Source: Powellomyces hirtus
Taxonomy: Eukaryota; Chytridiomycota; Chytridiomycetes; Spizellomycetales; Powellomycetaceae
Length of the DNA stretch: 64,000 nt
Reading direction: 5' to 3'
Assembly (NCBI GenBank): GCA_025526995.1
Contig: JAHLKG010000002.1
Span: 310,001 to 374,000 of the forward strand
Shown here one piece after another: positions 11,516-23,286 of the stretch. Position 1 is the stretch's first letter. The number at the start of each line of letters is the position of its first letter. Both the position numbers and the translations under genes were made by a program. The notes under the pieces are model-generated. The model was not told where the DNA came from. It searched no databases and worked only from the letters and a program-made list of their open reading frames with translations.

Positions 11516-12592
11516 ATGTCTGCCAAGACGATTCTCATCAAAGTACCGGCGTCTACCGCCAACCTAGGCCCAGGCTTTGATGTTCTAGGAGCAGCTTTCT
11601 CGCTGTACTTGACGCTGGAAGCGCGGGTCCTTTCAGGAAAGCAACCAACGACCATCACATACTCTGGGAACAACCCGCATACTGTACCTCGGACTGTCCG
11701 CGACAACCTGATCACACAGACGGCGTCTTATATAGCAGCTGCGCACGGCACGGTTCTTCCCCCCCTTGATCTACGCGTGGAGAATCCGATTCCGCTCGGC
11801 CGAGGACTGGGCTCGTCGGGATCCGCTGTGGTGGCTGGGGTAATATTGGCCAACGAAGCATGCGGCCTTGGACTTTCGAAGGAGCGAATGCTGGACTACT
11901 GCCTGCTTATTGAAGGGCATCCCGACAACGTTACTGCGAGTCTACTGGGCGGCTTCTGCTCGAGCTATTTGGCGGTCAATGTGACGAAGGAATGCGCGAT
12001 GCTGCATGCCCTTGATCCATCAGAATACTGCTCTGAAGGCAACAATGCTGATGGAGTGCCTAAGCGAGCGTCTGATCTACCTCTCCCACCCATTGAAAAT
12101 ATCGGGCGCCACGTCAAGTTGCCTCTCTCCAAGTCTATCCGAGCCGTTGTGATTATCCCTCAGTTCGAACTATCCACCAAACTTGCTCGCAGCGTTCTTC
12201 CGGAAGCATACTCACGATCCGACGTCATATTCAATCTGCAGCGACTTTCCGTCTTGACCCTGGCGCTATGCAGCGAGAAACCATCCTCGGATCTTATTTA
12301 CGGCGCAATGCAGGACAGAATACATCAGCACTACCGCCAACACCTTGTCCCAGGATTACCCGAGATTCTCGCCCTCACCCCAGCGCAATGCCCGGGGTTG
12401 CTTGGAATCTGCGTGAGCGGCGCTGGGCCTACTGTTTTAGCATTAGCCACGGATAACTTCGAAGCCATAGGTCGGGCAGTTCAACAGATATGGACCAATA
12501 GCCAAGGAGCGGATGGGAAAGCCATCCAAAGCGAAGTCCTTGTATTAGACGTAGTGGATGAAGGCGCCACTTGGACGACGTCCTCATCCTGA
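11516..12592 (+). CDS. THR1: Homoserine kinase (threonine biosynthesis)
   Basis: This GHMP-family kinase phosphorylates homoserine to O-phosphohomoserine with ATP, the step before threonine synthase. It is a single exon of 358 residues. GHMP motif 1 is PASTANLGPGFDVLG near the N-terminus. The glycine-rich ATP loop PIPLGRGLGSSGSAVVAG is at residues 91-108. The C-terminal motif 3 GICVSGAGPTVLAL is near residue 300. ERHPDN-type sequence appears as IEGHPDNVTA. An in-frame ATG also exists 42 bases upstream at 11474; 11516 was chosen because MSAKTILIKVPAS begins exactly where fungal Thr1 proteins begin. Length and end (TGA 12590-12592) agree with the family. It shares a short promoter with the divergent helicase gene. 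Confidence 0.96.
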   Translation: MSAKTILIKVPASTANLGPGFDVLGAAFSLYLTLEARVLSGKQPTTITYSGNNPHTVPRTVRDNLITQTASYIAAAHGTVLPPLDLRVENPIPLGRGLGSSGSAVVAGVILANEACGLGLSKERMLDYCLLIEGHPDNVTASLLGGFCSSYLAVNVTKECAMLHALDPSEYCSEGNNADGVPKRASDLPLPPIENIGRHVKLPLSKSIRAVVIIPQFELSTKLARSVLPEAYSRSDVIFNLQRLSVLTLALCSEKPSSDLIYGAMQDRIHQHYRQHLVPGLPEILALTPAQCPGLLGICVSGAGPTVLALATDNFEAIGRAVQQIWTNSQGADGKAIQSEVLVLDVVDEGATWTTSSS

Positions 12593-12773
12593 TGTATTAT
12601 ATGACATAGATAAGATCGTAGTTCGAAGACAAACTCGTATGTTTCGGCAGTGACTTGGCACAGATATCCTAGTCAGCCGCTGGTGGCAGTAAGCCTTCTA
12701 ATTCCAGAAAGCTATAACAAGACAGAAGCTTTAGTCATACTGTGTGAGAAGTGGACGTTACCATGCAATCTCC

Positions 12774-15700
12774 TTACTTGTGTTCTATCTTCAAGTACTC
12801 CGCTTCTAGCTTTTCTTCGTCATCAGTCGATCCTGCGTTCATGGCTCCAGCAGCAGTCCTGGCCGTCCCTGACGACAGTGGCCGCTGCCCTGCTGCAGAA
12901 CCAGGCGGTACGATTGCGGCGGGGTCACCTTCTTTCTTCAATCCCTTCTATAAATGCAAAAGGACGGAATAAATCACCACGAAGCCACAAATCAGGAAAA
13001 GCTGGGTGTGGTACGGTACCGCTGCAGCTGCTTCCAGAGTTGCTTGCTCGAACGCTGTTCGTTCTTTGGCTCGGAACTCCTTCCGGCCACGAACGTATCC
13101 GAGTCGTCGAACCTCGCGGTCAAAGAATCCACGGACAAACGCTTTCTGGATCAACGGAAACGAAGTTAGGCAACGCCATCGTGTTCAAGACCTGCTCGAC
13201 TATCTAACCTCATTTTTCGATGGTTTTGTAAGATTTCGCGGTACCTCTAGGATATGTAGTGTACCTTCATCATCCCCAGCAGCAATGAACTGGTTGCGGG
13301 ACAATGATTTTCCTAAATGCCAGCAATGTGAGTTCATTAATACGTCAGGCCGATGTCTCTCCGTGCCAACGTACCAGGGTATTGTCGAACAGCCATATAT
13401 GATATTGCAGTCCCCGATATGTTCTGTATTGACGATGGAGCATGAGACCTGTCCATCAGGTCCCAGACCTCCACCGACCCGTCGTATTTCGAAATGTAGA
13501 AGACGCCTGGCCGTGTCGGGCTCCACCGTCCACAAATCACGTAGGAGCTAGCTGGAGCGGACGATAGCAGTGGCCCGGTCTAGGTGCATACAATGTTCAG
13601 TAAGCTTTGCTCTATGTGACACACAAGATAGGAGACGATGCGGAGGCTTACCGTGACGCCTTCCCGCCATATGTGGAATGACCATCCCCCAACGCTTAGC
13701 AGGATATCTGGGAAGAATGGTGACCGATGGAGGTCGCTCATGGCACCGAAATGGTAGTTGGCCGCATGTTCCACCCGGGATGCTAAATGTTGGAGCATCA
13801 GGTACGCTGATGGGGTTTTCACATATCGGAGACAATGTAGTGTCTTACCCTTCTCTTCACTGGCTTTCTCAGCGATCCAGTCCGCGTAAATGAGATCGCC
13901 CTCCTCGGTTGCGCAGAAAAACTTGGAGCTGAACTCGCCCTTTGCATCCGATTGCTCCGTTTTCTCAGTATTATCAGGCGCCGCCGTCGTCTCGGATGCT
14001 GAATCATATCATTTCTCAGCGGTATTCATCAAATAGTCACCACAATATCTTCTCCTTACCGGTTGCGCCTTTGTCACTTGGGGTTCGCTTGATGCTGACC
14101 TTAGTCAAACTGTAGTCAAACGTGTTGTCCATAGCGCTAAGTGGAACCTGGTCATCCATTAGCATCAACAAAGCAGGCTTTGAGTCAATGGTTCGTTTCT
14201 CACCCGCAAAAATGGGCGCCACACCAGATCCAGAGCTTTCATATCTTTCTTGAATCGAGTATCCCAAAATGCGACCTGACCATCCGCTGAGGCAGTCACG
14301 AGCTCACGGTGTCCGTTTTCAGGCTTCTCGACTGGCTCGCCATTGTGACCAAGCTGTGGTCCGCGCGTTTGACATCAACAACGGGTTCCAATGGCAGTTT
14401 CGCATCACTTTGCAGTTGACGCACCTCCATATGTTTGGGCAGCCACTCAATATCAGTGATTGCACCACGATGGCTCAATTCGATGCTGGAGACAGCGATG
14501 CAGGGGACAACAGGTGTTTCTGCCTTGCGCTCTCGGTCATCATCGCCGGAAGCATTAGCTCCTGGCGCATTCGGCCCACCGGGGACTGCATTGGGATCGT
14601 CAGGTACAGGTGCGGCACCGTCCCGCCCAGATTTGCGGCTGATCTCCAATTTGTCTTGATGGTCTGTTATGTCCCACAACACAATCTGCATATGATTGTC
14701 AGGAACAACATCTCAAACCAGGCGGACCCGAATGTGAGACTTCACCTGTCCCGTTATGCAGCCGCCCGCTATGATGTTAGGATCATGCGGGTTGAACTTG
14801 AAGCATAAGATATCTTCCGGGGCTTCCAACATAAGCTGCAAATGCAAGACAGACATGTTCAGGGATGCTTGTTGTCTGCGAGACCGGCGTGCCAGGTGCG
14901 CACCTGGGGATGTATCGGGTCGTGGAAGCTCCACAGCAGTATTAATGACTTTCTTGATCGCAAAAACAGCCCTTTTTCGACTCTTTCGTCGAACCCTAAG
15001 CGCTCCGTGCAAGAGATTGCGAGAACCCCTGAATACCAATGCCGAGTGAGAATTTGTGAGAGAGAGAGGCAAATCTTCTACAATCGTAAGGAAGCACCTC
15101 TAATGGTCGGGTGCCAATCAACACAAGATATGGAGCCATCCTTGCTGTGCATGAGATCTGTGAAAGACTGATACTCCTGTAGATAGGTTTGAGCGCCTTG
15201 CTCCAGCGTCGCGTCAGCTTCTCCAAGCTCTTGATAGTCGTCTTGAAAGATATCCAGTGTGCTATTCTGCTGCAACGCTTTTTCGAATCTGTTCCAAGTG
15301 TGTTCGTAATGAGTCTTCCTCAAGGAGAATAGAAGAAATGCGACTGGAACGAACCTTATGGTGACAGTCTCTAGAAAGTCCTCTATATCTGATGAGGACA
15401 TGAGTTTGTCTTGTTCATTCTTTGGCATTGTTGCGGGTTCATATTGCACTGCAAAGTTGAGCGGGCGGAACCTTCGGTGCAAAATCAGTGTTGGGGATGC
15501 AGACCGATTCCCACACGAAAGAGTTGCCATACCAGGAAGTTTGCACTGAACCATCTACCAACTCTGGAACCGCCTGCGATCGGTAAGGGGCGTGTTATGA
15601 CGGTGACCTACAGTACGAAGTCTTTCCTTTCTGTTGCCTTACCTGGACAGCTTGAGACAACTCCATTCGAGATATGTCATATGTTGGGTCTTTGTACGGT

Positions 15701-16758
15701 TTGCACTCAGAATAGCCATCATGAGCGTCTCGATCCCCAAACTTGCATTGAGCTCCAAAGTGTCGCCGGCGACGTGTGACTTGTATGTTCAGCTATATTC
15801 AACCAGGCATGAGGTCAACGAATCGCCGATCACGCGTCAAGAAGGAGGGATCCATACGAGTGGTCTGCTGTTGACAACCCAGTCCGCTTCGATTTCTTTC
15901 TCGCTTCCATAGCTTTCCCACTTTTTGGAAACCACTTTCTTCTTGACATCAGCCACGGCGGACTCTGCTGTTTCCTCGGCCGTGGCGGGCTATCAATCCG
16001 CGCGTGCACAACTCAGCTAATATGGTAGTAGCGCTAATGGCAGGCGCGAATGTTACCTTCATAAACAGTTCCATAGCATCCACAGTGATACACAGGTAAA
16101 AGTTCTGCCCATATCTGTACCCTGGATCCCAATGCACCAACAGTTCTTCGCCAGGAAAGTCCTGCGAGGCGCATTAGCGCAGTGACCTACAAGCGAGATG
16201 CACACCAAGACGCGCACAAACCATGACCGCCTGCTTGGCCGGGTAGAAATCTCCAATCGCAGCGCGTGCGTGCAGATCGCTCAAGATATCGGCTTTCGGG
16301 ATCAACTTGAACGGCCTCTCGGGTGTAACATCTTCCCCACCCTTCACTTTGAACATGTCTTGGGTAGCGGTGGTCAAGAACAGAGGCATGACGCCTTCCG
16401 GAGGTCCCGTGGGCTCCTCTGCCACTGCAAGAGAGCCTTCTTCTTGCAGCGATCCATGTGGTGCGCTGTCTGGTGCCGCCGAAGCTGGTTCAACGTCATT
16501 GACGCTGCCGGCCACCTTGAGAGAGTTTTTGCTTTTGCTGAGTTTGGCCGAGAGTCGTGCGGTTGACGCAGCGCCAGTGAGTGACGCTTTGGAAGCGACC
16601 CGTGATGATGATTTTGTGAGATTGGCGCGGGATGTGGCCCGGGAGGCTTTGCTCGTTGCCGGTTTGCTGGTCGGAGGAGGGACCGGGGCGGGATCCGGAA
16701 TACTTGTGATTTCCGGTGCTGCCGCTTCAGCAGGAGGCTCCAGCGTCGGTTCAGCCAT
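12774..16758 (-). CDS. DNAI3: Axonemal inner-arm dynein intermediate chain, DNAI3 / WDR63 (IC140) family
   Basis: DNAI3/WDR63 corresponds to IC140 of the two-headed inner dynein arm f/I1, which controls the flagellar waveform. The start MAEPTLEPPAEAAAPE at 16758 opens a low-complexity Ser/Ala/Pro region. The conserved N-terminal block PLFLTTATQDMFKVKGGED...PFKLIPKADILSDLHARAA follows (about 16250-16390), then FPGEELLVHWDPGYRYGQNF (about 16090-16160). WD repeats follow across many exons (HGAITDIEWLPKHMEV near 14440, DILCFKFNPHDPNIIAGG near 14800, RHHFGAMSDLHRSPFFPDILLSVGGWSFHIW near 13680-13770). The C-terminal helical tail (FFDREVRRLGYVRGRKEFR, about 13080-13130) is characteristic, and the last exon ends KLEAEYLKIEHK with stop TAA at 12774-12776. 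There are ten or more introns. Its presence is strong evidence for a motile flagellum. Confidence 0.9.
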
Positions 16759-17002
16759 CTTCAAGTCAACTATTCACTCTCCCGCTCAATCTACTGGTTG
16801 CAATGCTGTTCCAGAAACTGATCTTCGGACGATGTCTTCACCGACGAGACGGAACGCCGGGGGAGACAGGGCTGCGAGAATACGCTGCTGACACGGGTTA
16901 CGCGCTTTGCGCAGCTACGCCACACCGGCTGTCTCGTGGCTGGAAACACAAGCGAATGGCACTCCAAAACACACTTCGTATAGATATTCTTTTCAGTCCA
17001 CA

Positions 17003-17828
17003 ATGGCAACTGCAGTTTTGGGTCAAGATGAGCGTCGGCTGGTCGCAGAGTCTAGTTTGGATTTTCTTGTGGTGGAGATGGTCGACTTGATGCACCGGTC
17101 CCCAACCGACACGGAGATGGACAAAGAAGCCGCGTACTTCAAACTCGAGAATTTGGGATACCAGCTTGGCATGGCGATGGTGGAAAGGTACATTGTCGCA
17201 AAGCGTCTTTTGACTGTGACTTGGCCGGCTGTTTTGACTCTCAAGTGTACTGACGAATGTCGCGCTTGCAGGATCACCAAGGACAGACCGCGATTCCTTG
17301 ACAATCTCGACGTTGTCAAATTCATATGCAAAGACTTCTGGATTGCCTTGTTCAAAAAACAAATCGACAATCTGAAAACGAATCACAGGGTACAGCAAAT
17401 TTGCCGTTTGATATTCTCCCCTCATGGATGTTAACGCTTGGGTTATGCATAGGGTGTGTACGTTCTGACAGATAACAACTTCCGATGGTTTTCGCGGATG
17501 TCTGGGGACGGCGCTGGTGCGGAGATCAGTCGACAGGCGTTTGCTGTACGTACCTGCTTCAAGATCGATTTTTGGGGGTCTTCCATTGATATCTGTTGCA
17601 TCTAAAGCATTTGGCGTTTCCTTGCGGACTGATAAGAGGAGCTCTGGGCAACCTCGGTGTGACCACAGTCGTGATAGGCGAAGTCTCAACCATACCTCAA
17701 TGTAAGCCTTCGAGTTCGGGACATTTACAGCGCTCCACATCTGTTCTGGTGTGGGTTTCTCGGAATGCCTGTACTAACGCCAAGGGACGTTTTCAGGCAC
17801 ATTTCAAATCAAAATCGCGAAACCATGA
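17003..17828 (+). CDS. TRS33: TRAPP complex subunit TRAPPC6 / Trs33
   Basis: This is a small Bet3-like subunit of the TRAPP complexes, the Rab GEFs of ER-Golgi and endosomal traffic. Five exons can be joined. The first two give ESSLDFLVVEMVDLMH...LENLGYQLGMAMVER and ITKDRPRFLDNLDVVKFICKDFWIALFKKQIDNLKTNHR. The third gives GVYVLTDNNFRWFSRMS, the fourth HLAFPCGLIRGALGNLG, and the last QCTFQIKIAKP with stop TGA at 17826-17828. The family signatures LGY.LG, FICKDFW..(V/L)FKKQIDNL.TNH and CGLIRG..LG are all present. Length is about 160 residues, as usual. The gene is divergent from DNAI3, with 244 bp between start codons. Splice phases agree at all four junctions. Confidence 0.93.
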
Positions 17829-18219
17829 TACGGTTTACCTATGTGTAATAGTAAACAATTATGCTTGTCGAGTGGCAGATGATCACTTTGTCAAAGGGGA
17901 ACTAAACGGCACGCGGAAGCACTACTTCATGCTCGTGCTTTACGAAGGACGAAGACTCGGCCAAGCACGATCAGAGATTGAGAACATCACAAAAGAGAGC
18001 GCACATAACCTTTGATTCCGCCGCAAGAATTGTTTCAGGTCAATTGGTTCCGCAACCCCAAAAGTTTTTCACAAACTGTTATTGAGGCACATCTGGAATC
18101 CAATCAGTGTGCATGCATATTGGACTGGCTTCACACCAAGCTCTTCAAATCCAAATCTAAGGGCAAAAACCAAATTTGTGCTATACACGACATTTCCAAC
18201 GTCCGTCTTTTTTGTGTTA
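17829..18219. other. Intergenic, about 390 bp, convergent 3' ends
   Basis: This is the 3' flank shared by TRAPPC6 and the DEK-like gene. Open frames here are short and have no recognisable similarity. Nothing else was seen. Confidence 0.4.
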
Positions 18220-20170
18220 TTACCGCTGCATTTCCGGCAGCATCTTATCGATGCATTCGTTAATGAACAGCTTCCTGTCCGTCATGTCTCGGTTGAAGAC
18301 CTTTGCCAGTTTGGCACGAACTTTCTTGTTGGTTAGCTCGTCCAATTTGCCCTCTGATGGTTGACAGAGGTTGTCAGTACCCAGGGTATTGGGCAGTTCA
18401 AAGAAGCGGTTTGCACCGTACCTGCAAGGACATCCTTTATCGCGGCCACAATCTCAGCGTTTGTGGGCGAACCGTCTCCGGACTTCTTTGCCAGCGGCTT
18501 GTCGTCTGCATCCTCCTCATTTTCCGCCTCGGGTTCGTCCACTCCCCGGTCTTCATTGTCTTCCTCCTCGTTCTCTGACTCACTGACCGTCTCTGCTGAC
18601 TTGGCGCCCTTTGCTGCCTTCTTCCAAAGCGAACAAATGATGGGTCGTTTGATGAGCGCAGTTCAAGTTTTCCCAAATCCATTGACGGTGCTGATTCCGT
18701 TACTCACCCCATTCTTCGGGGTCTTAGCAGGCTTGGTAGCCTTGGTCTTTGATGGTGTTTTGGCGGGTGCTTTTGATGTCTTGACAGTTTTGAGGGCGTC
18801 GAACTTTTCCTCATACTGCTTCAAGTCGGCCTCATCGAGCTCCTCAAACAATTCCTTCAGCTTTGCTTGGATGTCATTCTCCGACGCGTCCTCGTCCAGT
18901 TCCTCTACCGCTTCCGCTCGCTGTTCTTGCGCATACAGTTCAAATACAGATTTGGGTTTGGGCTTCGGGCCGCGTTTCTTGGGGGTTGCCTCGGAAATGG
19001 AAGCTTTGCTGGCTTTCGGGCTTTTAGTGGGAGTCTTTGATCCCGATTTGGACTGCATGTCAGAAGACATCAGAACACGTAGACTTTCATTCTCGTCGCC
19101 TTGCGCACAGCAGTCTCACCTTTCGTGGAGTGCCTCCGGACTTGGTACCAGCCGCGGAAGGTTCTTGCAGGAACTTGAAAACTCTGTCGATGATAACTTC
19201 CTATTTGTGTGTTAGCCCCGCGCCACCTATTCCATCCTTGCCAACGAGGTTCCGGACATACTTTGGTGCCCGAGGACTCGAGGTGGAGCAACTGAGCAAA
19301 CTCCTTCAGGCCTGCAGTCGTCCACCTTGCCAGCTTATTCAGCGCCAAGTCATGCTCTTTCTGTAAGAAAATTTCAGATCTATGATCAGATACCGGGATA
19401 TGGAACGGTGATAGGAAGACCAAAGATCATCTCGCATACTCACGTCAGATTGGAAGTTGAATCCCTTGAACTTCAAGATATCTTGTTTGATGTGTTTATG
19501 CTAGAAGGCGCTCATGTCAATCTTAGGCTATGAGAATGACATTCTGACATGCTCGTACCCCGGCCCGTCCCCAGACCAGAGTATGAAAGCCCGTGATAAG
19601 GTCATCACTGGCTGGAGTGGAAGCGATATTGTCGGCAACTTTGTGAATCGGGAAGTTAGAGTGTGACTCTGCATATGGGGATCCCAGAACGAGATTCCAC
19701 ATACTTGTTTTGATATCCTTCAACGGTGTTCCTTTGCCCTGGGAACAGCGATCGTCTCAGCGGAATGTGCAACCTGCTCACTTTCCAAAAGACGAAAGAC
19801 ACACCTCTGGAATTTCAATCGCTTTCGGGGTCTTCACAGTAGCCTCAACCGTGTAGTGCTGGGTCGGTTTGCGCTCGCGGCGTGCCCGAGCCTCACTGCC
19901 TGGGGTTTCCACGTCCGCATCCTTTTTTGCTTTCTTGGTTTTAGGAGTGCCCTTCTCTTCCTTGGCATTCTCATCAGCAGCCTGGCCCGCGTCGTTTTCA
20001 TCCTGAGCGTCGGTTGTGTCTTTTGGTTTACGGCCCCGCTTTCTTTTCTCAGGAGAGGTGAGCTCCACGGCATCTTCTTTGGCATTGTCTGTGGGCGTGG
20101 CGCTCTCGTCTACGTCCATCTTCTCGGGTTTGGACTCGGCTGACTCGGCCTTGTCTGCTTTGGTACTCAT
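18220..20170 (-). CDS. DEK-like chromatin protein (DEK SAP module, HMG-box-like segment, DEK C-terminal domain)
   Basis: DEK proteins bind DNA and histones and affect chromatin compaction, replication and splicing. The start MSTKADKAESAESK at 20170 leads into an acidic/basic low-complexity region with AT-hook-like KRGRKPK. The DEK SAP-type module follows over several short exons: GKGTPLKDIKT; VADNIASTPASDDLITGFHTLVWG; HKHIKQDILKFKGFNFQSD; NKLARWTTAGLKEFAQLLHLE; EVIIDRVFKFLQEP (19780 down to 19150). A segment at about 18750-18970 (KPKSVFELYAQEQRAEAVEEL...KQYEEKFDALK) resembles an HMG box. After an acidic stretch the C-terminal exon pair (EIVAAIKDVLAG..., LDELTNKKVRAKLAKVFNRD) forms the DEK_C winged domain and ends at TAA 18220-18222. 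The order SAP-DEK_C is that of DEK; the HMG-like insert is less certain. Confidence 0.82.
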
Positions 20171-21215
20171 ATTGGTGGCTTGCTGGTGGAGTGTGAAAAG
20201 AAGGCAGTGATGTGAGACGGAGGGCCCTGAAGTGTGCGTCACACCACCTCATTTGCTTCAGCCACCCCGCAAGCAGTTGCTCCGTCCTTCCACCAACAAT
20301 CGAGTGAGTGCTTGAAACTTGGACAGACTTACAGTTTTGAGAATCGACGGTAAGTTGCTTGCAGTTCCCTTCTATACAGTTTCGTAGTCGACAGTTGTTT
20401 GAGTGAATGGACTGATCTCGCAGATGAGTGATTGAGTCGCCGTCCCGAAAGTGTGATGAGCAACGCGCTGTTTCGGACAAACGTGTCACGTGTGCGAATG
20501 GAAAGGCTGCGCGCGCAGTGATTCACGCTTGATCTCTTATGCAGGGTTTAGAGTTAAACTTACAAGAGAAAGCCTGCTGTCAAACGCCGTCAATCGACTT
20601 GTTGTGTGGAGTGTCGGCCGAGCCATCTGCGTCGGGAAGGTATACCTATTTGTTGGCAGTTGATGAAACAATGGTGCATTCTGCACTGCCGGTTGCTACA
20701 ATAGCGCGGGAGCATCCTTGTCTCCTTTCAACAGCGTGCAACCGCACGCAGTCCTATCGCCAAATGATAGTCTGCTCATTCGCTGTCATCGTGAGTGGGG
20801 AAACGCAAGTGTCCTGTCAAAGAAGGTTTTACGTTGAGAAGGGTAGGGTGGTTTTTCGTGAGCTTGGGCTGTGAACGCGTGCGAATTCATCAACTTCAAA
20901 TCATTCCATCAATCAATCGATACCAATCAATCAAAGGTTCGACTTGCGTTTTCCAAGACATTCCAGTTTTCCCATCACCTCGCTCAAGCAAGTCGCACCC
21001 CACTGACAGTTACACTTACAAGGTCCGTCACCAGACTGTACCTACATATCGCCCAGTGAACTGGCTTCTGTCTTCATCGTCCGCCCAACACGCTCCAACT
21101 ACAGCAACTCTCCCCCATCCCGTGCACAGCAAAGCGTACAGTCCTGCATGCTGGTAGTCCATTGTCTGTCGCGAGTGGGCCTTCAACCGGCTCAAGCCCT
21201 CGCATTGGCAGGTCG
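20171..21215. other. Divergent promoter region between DEK-like gene and membrane-protein gene, about 1.05 kb
   Basis: No conserved coding frame was found. The stretch 20905-20936 has a short CAATCAAT-type repeat. The open frame of the downstream gene extends without an ATG for some distance 5' of 21216, so an upstream non-coding exon is possible. Confidence 0.4.
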
Positions 21216-23286
21216 ATGCCAGCACCACCTCCGGTCAAGGAGCTGCTGTATGTGATTCTTGCTGTCTCCCGCTATCTTTTCATATGTCACTCCCAGTTGG
21301 CATTGTTGTTGGTTCACCTGAGTCAAGTCTCAGCAACGCCGCGCCGGGGTCAAGCTGCTACGACTCCGACTCAGAGCAGGACTCGGGGAATGAAAACGGA
21401 TGCAACCGCGGTTCGCGCTTTGAAGACATCTCGGAAAGGATGGCCGTCGTCGAAACACGCGGTGGCGCACGACAGCCCTAGGACAGAGACGCCGACTACC
21501 TCTCCTACTATAGATGTTGAAGTAGTGAAAGGAGTAAGCATCAACCCAACATCGTCTGCAGATAAGCATAAGACGTACCGCGGGGAATACGACAGGAGAC
21601 CGTTCGCTGCGTCGACGTCTCCTCGGATCCAGGTCACGCCAACTGTGCCTGTTCTGACAACGCCAACATCAGCACTCGCGTTTGCACCAACGACCACGAG
21701 CTCCTCAACATCATTACCGACTTCTACAGAAACGCCTATAGCGATGCCCCCTGTTCTAGCCCAATCTGCAACATCTACCAACCGTATACCCCGTGTTGCT
21801 ATGATCTCTGTCACAATGCTTGTCCCTGCCCTTTGTGCTTTGATCATTCTCCTCGCTTGCTTGTGGCGGAGACGCAGAACAAGGGCCGGAGATATGGTGT
21901 GCTTTCATTCCCTCACGCCCGCGCGCACAGGTTCAGGCCCCAATACTCATGATCATCTCATCTGTACAGGCCGAGAAACCCCATGATCCTCCAGATGGAA
22001 AGGCTGCACCTGAAGCAAATGACTCACAGCTGAATATGATTGAAGTGCTTCCTTTCCGATCATACGAGCCTCGGAGGGTTTCGAAACTTGGCTTCAAACA
22101 ATTTGCGTCGTCTGTGGAAGGTGGCTTCCAATCCATAAGCTCGAGTCTCAGTAGTTTTGGGTCGAGTCTAAAAGGACAGATGACACGTTCTGATTCTTAT
22201 GTAAGTGCTAATTGTAACGTGGGCGCCGCGGGTTCGTGAATATCAAGTAACAGATGTTTGAATCGGGCGCATTCCTAGGAATCACAACTGCCAGATATCC
22301 TCAAATCTCCGCAGTGCCCGCTAGCGTCCCTGTCGCCAGATCTACTAGAAACGCCAGGCAGGGAATGGGAATCGGATCTAATGGTGGAAGATTACATACT
22401 GGATGTGTGCGACTCCCAACACATTCCCTATGCTGAAGTGCGGCAACTTGAATTGGCAGAGGAGCAGGATCCGTTTGCAGACGCGTGGGAACCGCGAAGC
22501 CATCGCTCTGATTCCCACGAGAATGGCAGTCATGGACAAGTGGCAAATGTTGATCAGAATGAAGTGAACATATTACAGATTCCACGATCGGTAACTGTAC
22601 CCGTCAAGGATATGCACCGGACTTCGAAAGCCAGTCTGTTGTACCACGACTCTGGACGCGTTCCTTCTCCACCCCAAGCGCTTGTTCATCAACCGAGATC
22701 GTGGGAATCGGACAATACCACATCATCAGAAGACCCTCTCATATCTGGCAACTCACGCGAGGGTCGTATCAAGTCGACAGGCTTGCCGGATCAGGACTAC
22801 TTTTCTTTCCAACCTCTTCCACCGGGATCTCTAAATGCTCTCCATTGTTCTGGAACGCGACCGATTGTCATCTCGTCTTCACACAAGCGAATCCCTATTT
22901 CCACATGGGTGTTTCGATCGATGCGACAGCCAAGCAAGTCGCGTCGGAAACCGCGAAAGGTCGACGGACAAGAAAATCAGTTTGATCACCGAGATGAGGA
23001 GCCGACCGGGCTGTACCGATACCCATCCACCAGCACCACTTGCACCAAATTTACGGTCGCTTCAGCATCTTCGGGCTCGTCGGCTGCCTCTCTATACCTC
23101 TGCCATCGCTGTAGCTTGAGCGGAGGAGGGACCACCTGGAGCAAAAAAAGCGCATCAAGCAAATGTGGGGGCCATTGCAAGGCTTGCGGGTTTCCCTTCC
23201 CAATGTCCAGATCTCCGCCTTCTCGGCGGTCGGAATCGTCGTCAGCCTCGAACCAAAGTGAAGATAGCCTGTCCCGGTTTCTGTAA
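21216..23286 (+). CDS. Hypothetical single-pass membrane protein with Ser/Thr/Pro-rich ectodomain and long acidic cytoplasmic tail
   Basis: I do not recognise a family. From the ATG at 21216 (MPAPPPVKELL) a hydrophobic stretch reaching LALLLVHLSQVSA could be a signal sequence. About 180 residues rich in Thr, Ser and Pro follow, typical of O-mannosylated fungal surface regions. A transmembrane segment (VAMISVTMLVPALCALIILLACLW, described by its ends VAMIS...LLACLW) lies at about 21796-21867, then a basic stop-transfer WRRRRTR. The tail has three exons: an intron after GDM at 21896, another after RSDSY at 22200, and the rest open from 22280 to the stop at 23284-23286. The tail is rich in acidic and Ser residues. 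Architecture is like fungal wall-stress sensors, but the WSC cysteine domain is absent. The start is uncertain: a possible 50-base intron (21248-21296) would switch the frame and remove the hydrophobic leader. Confidence 0.55.
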
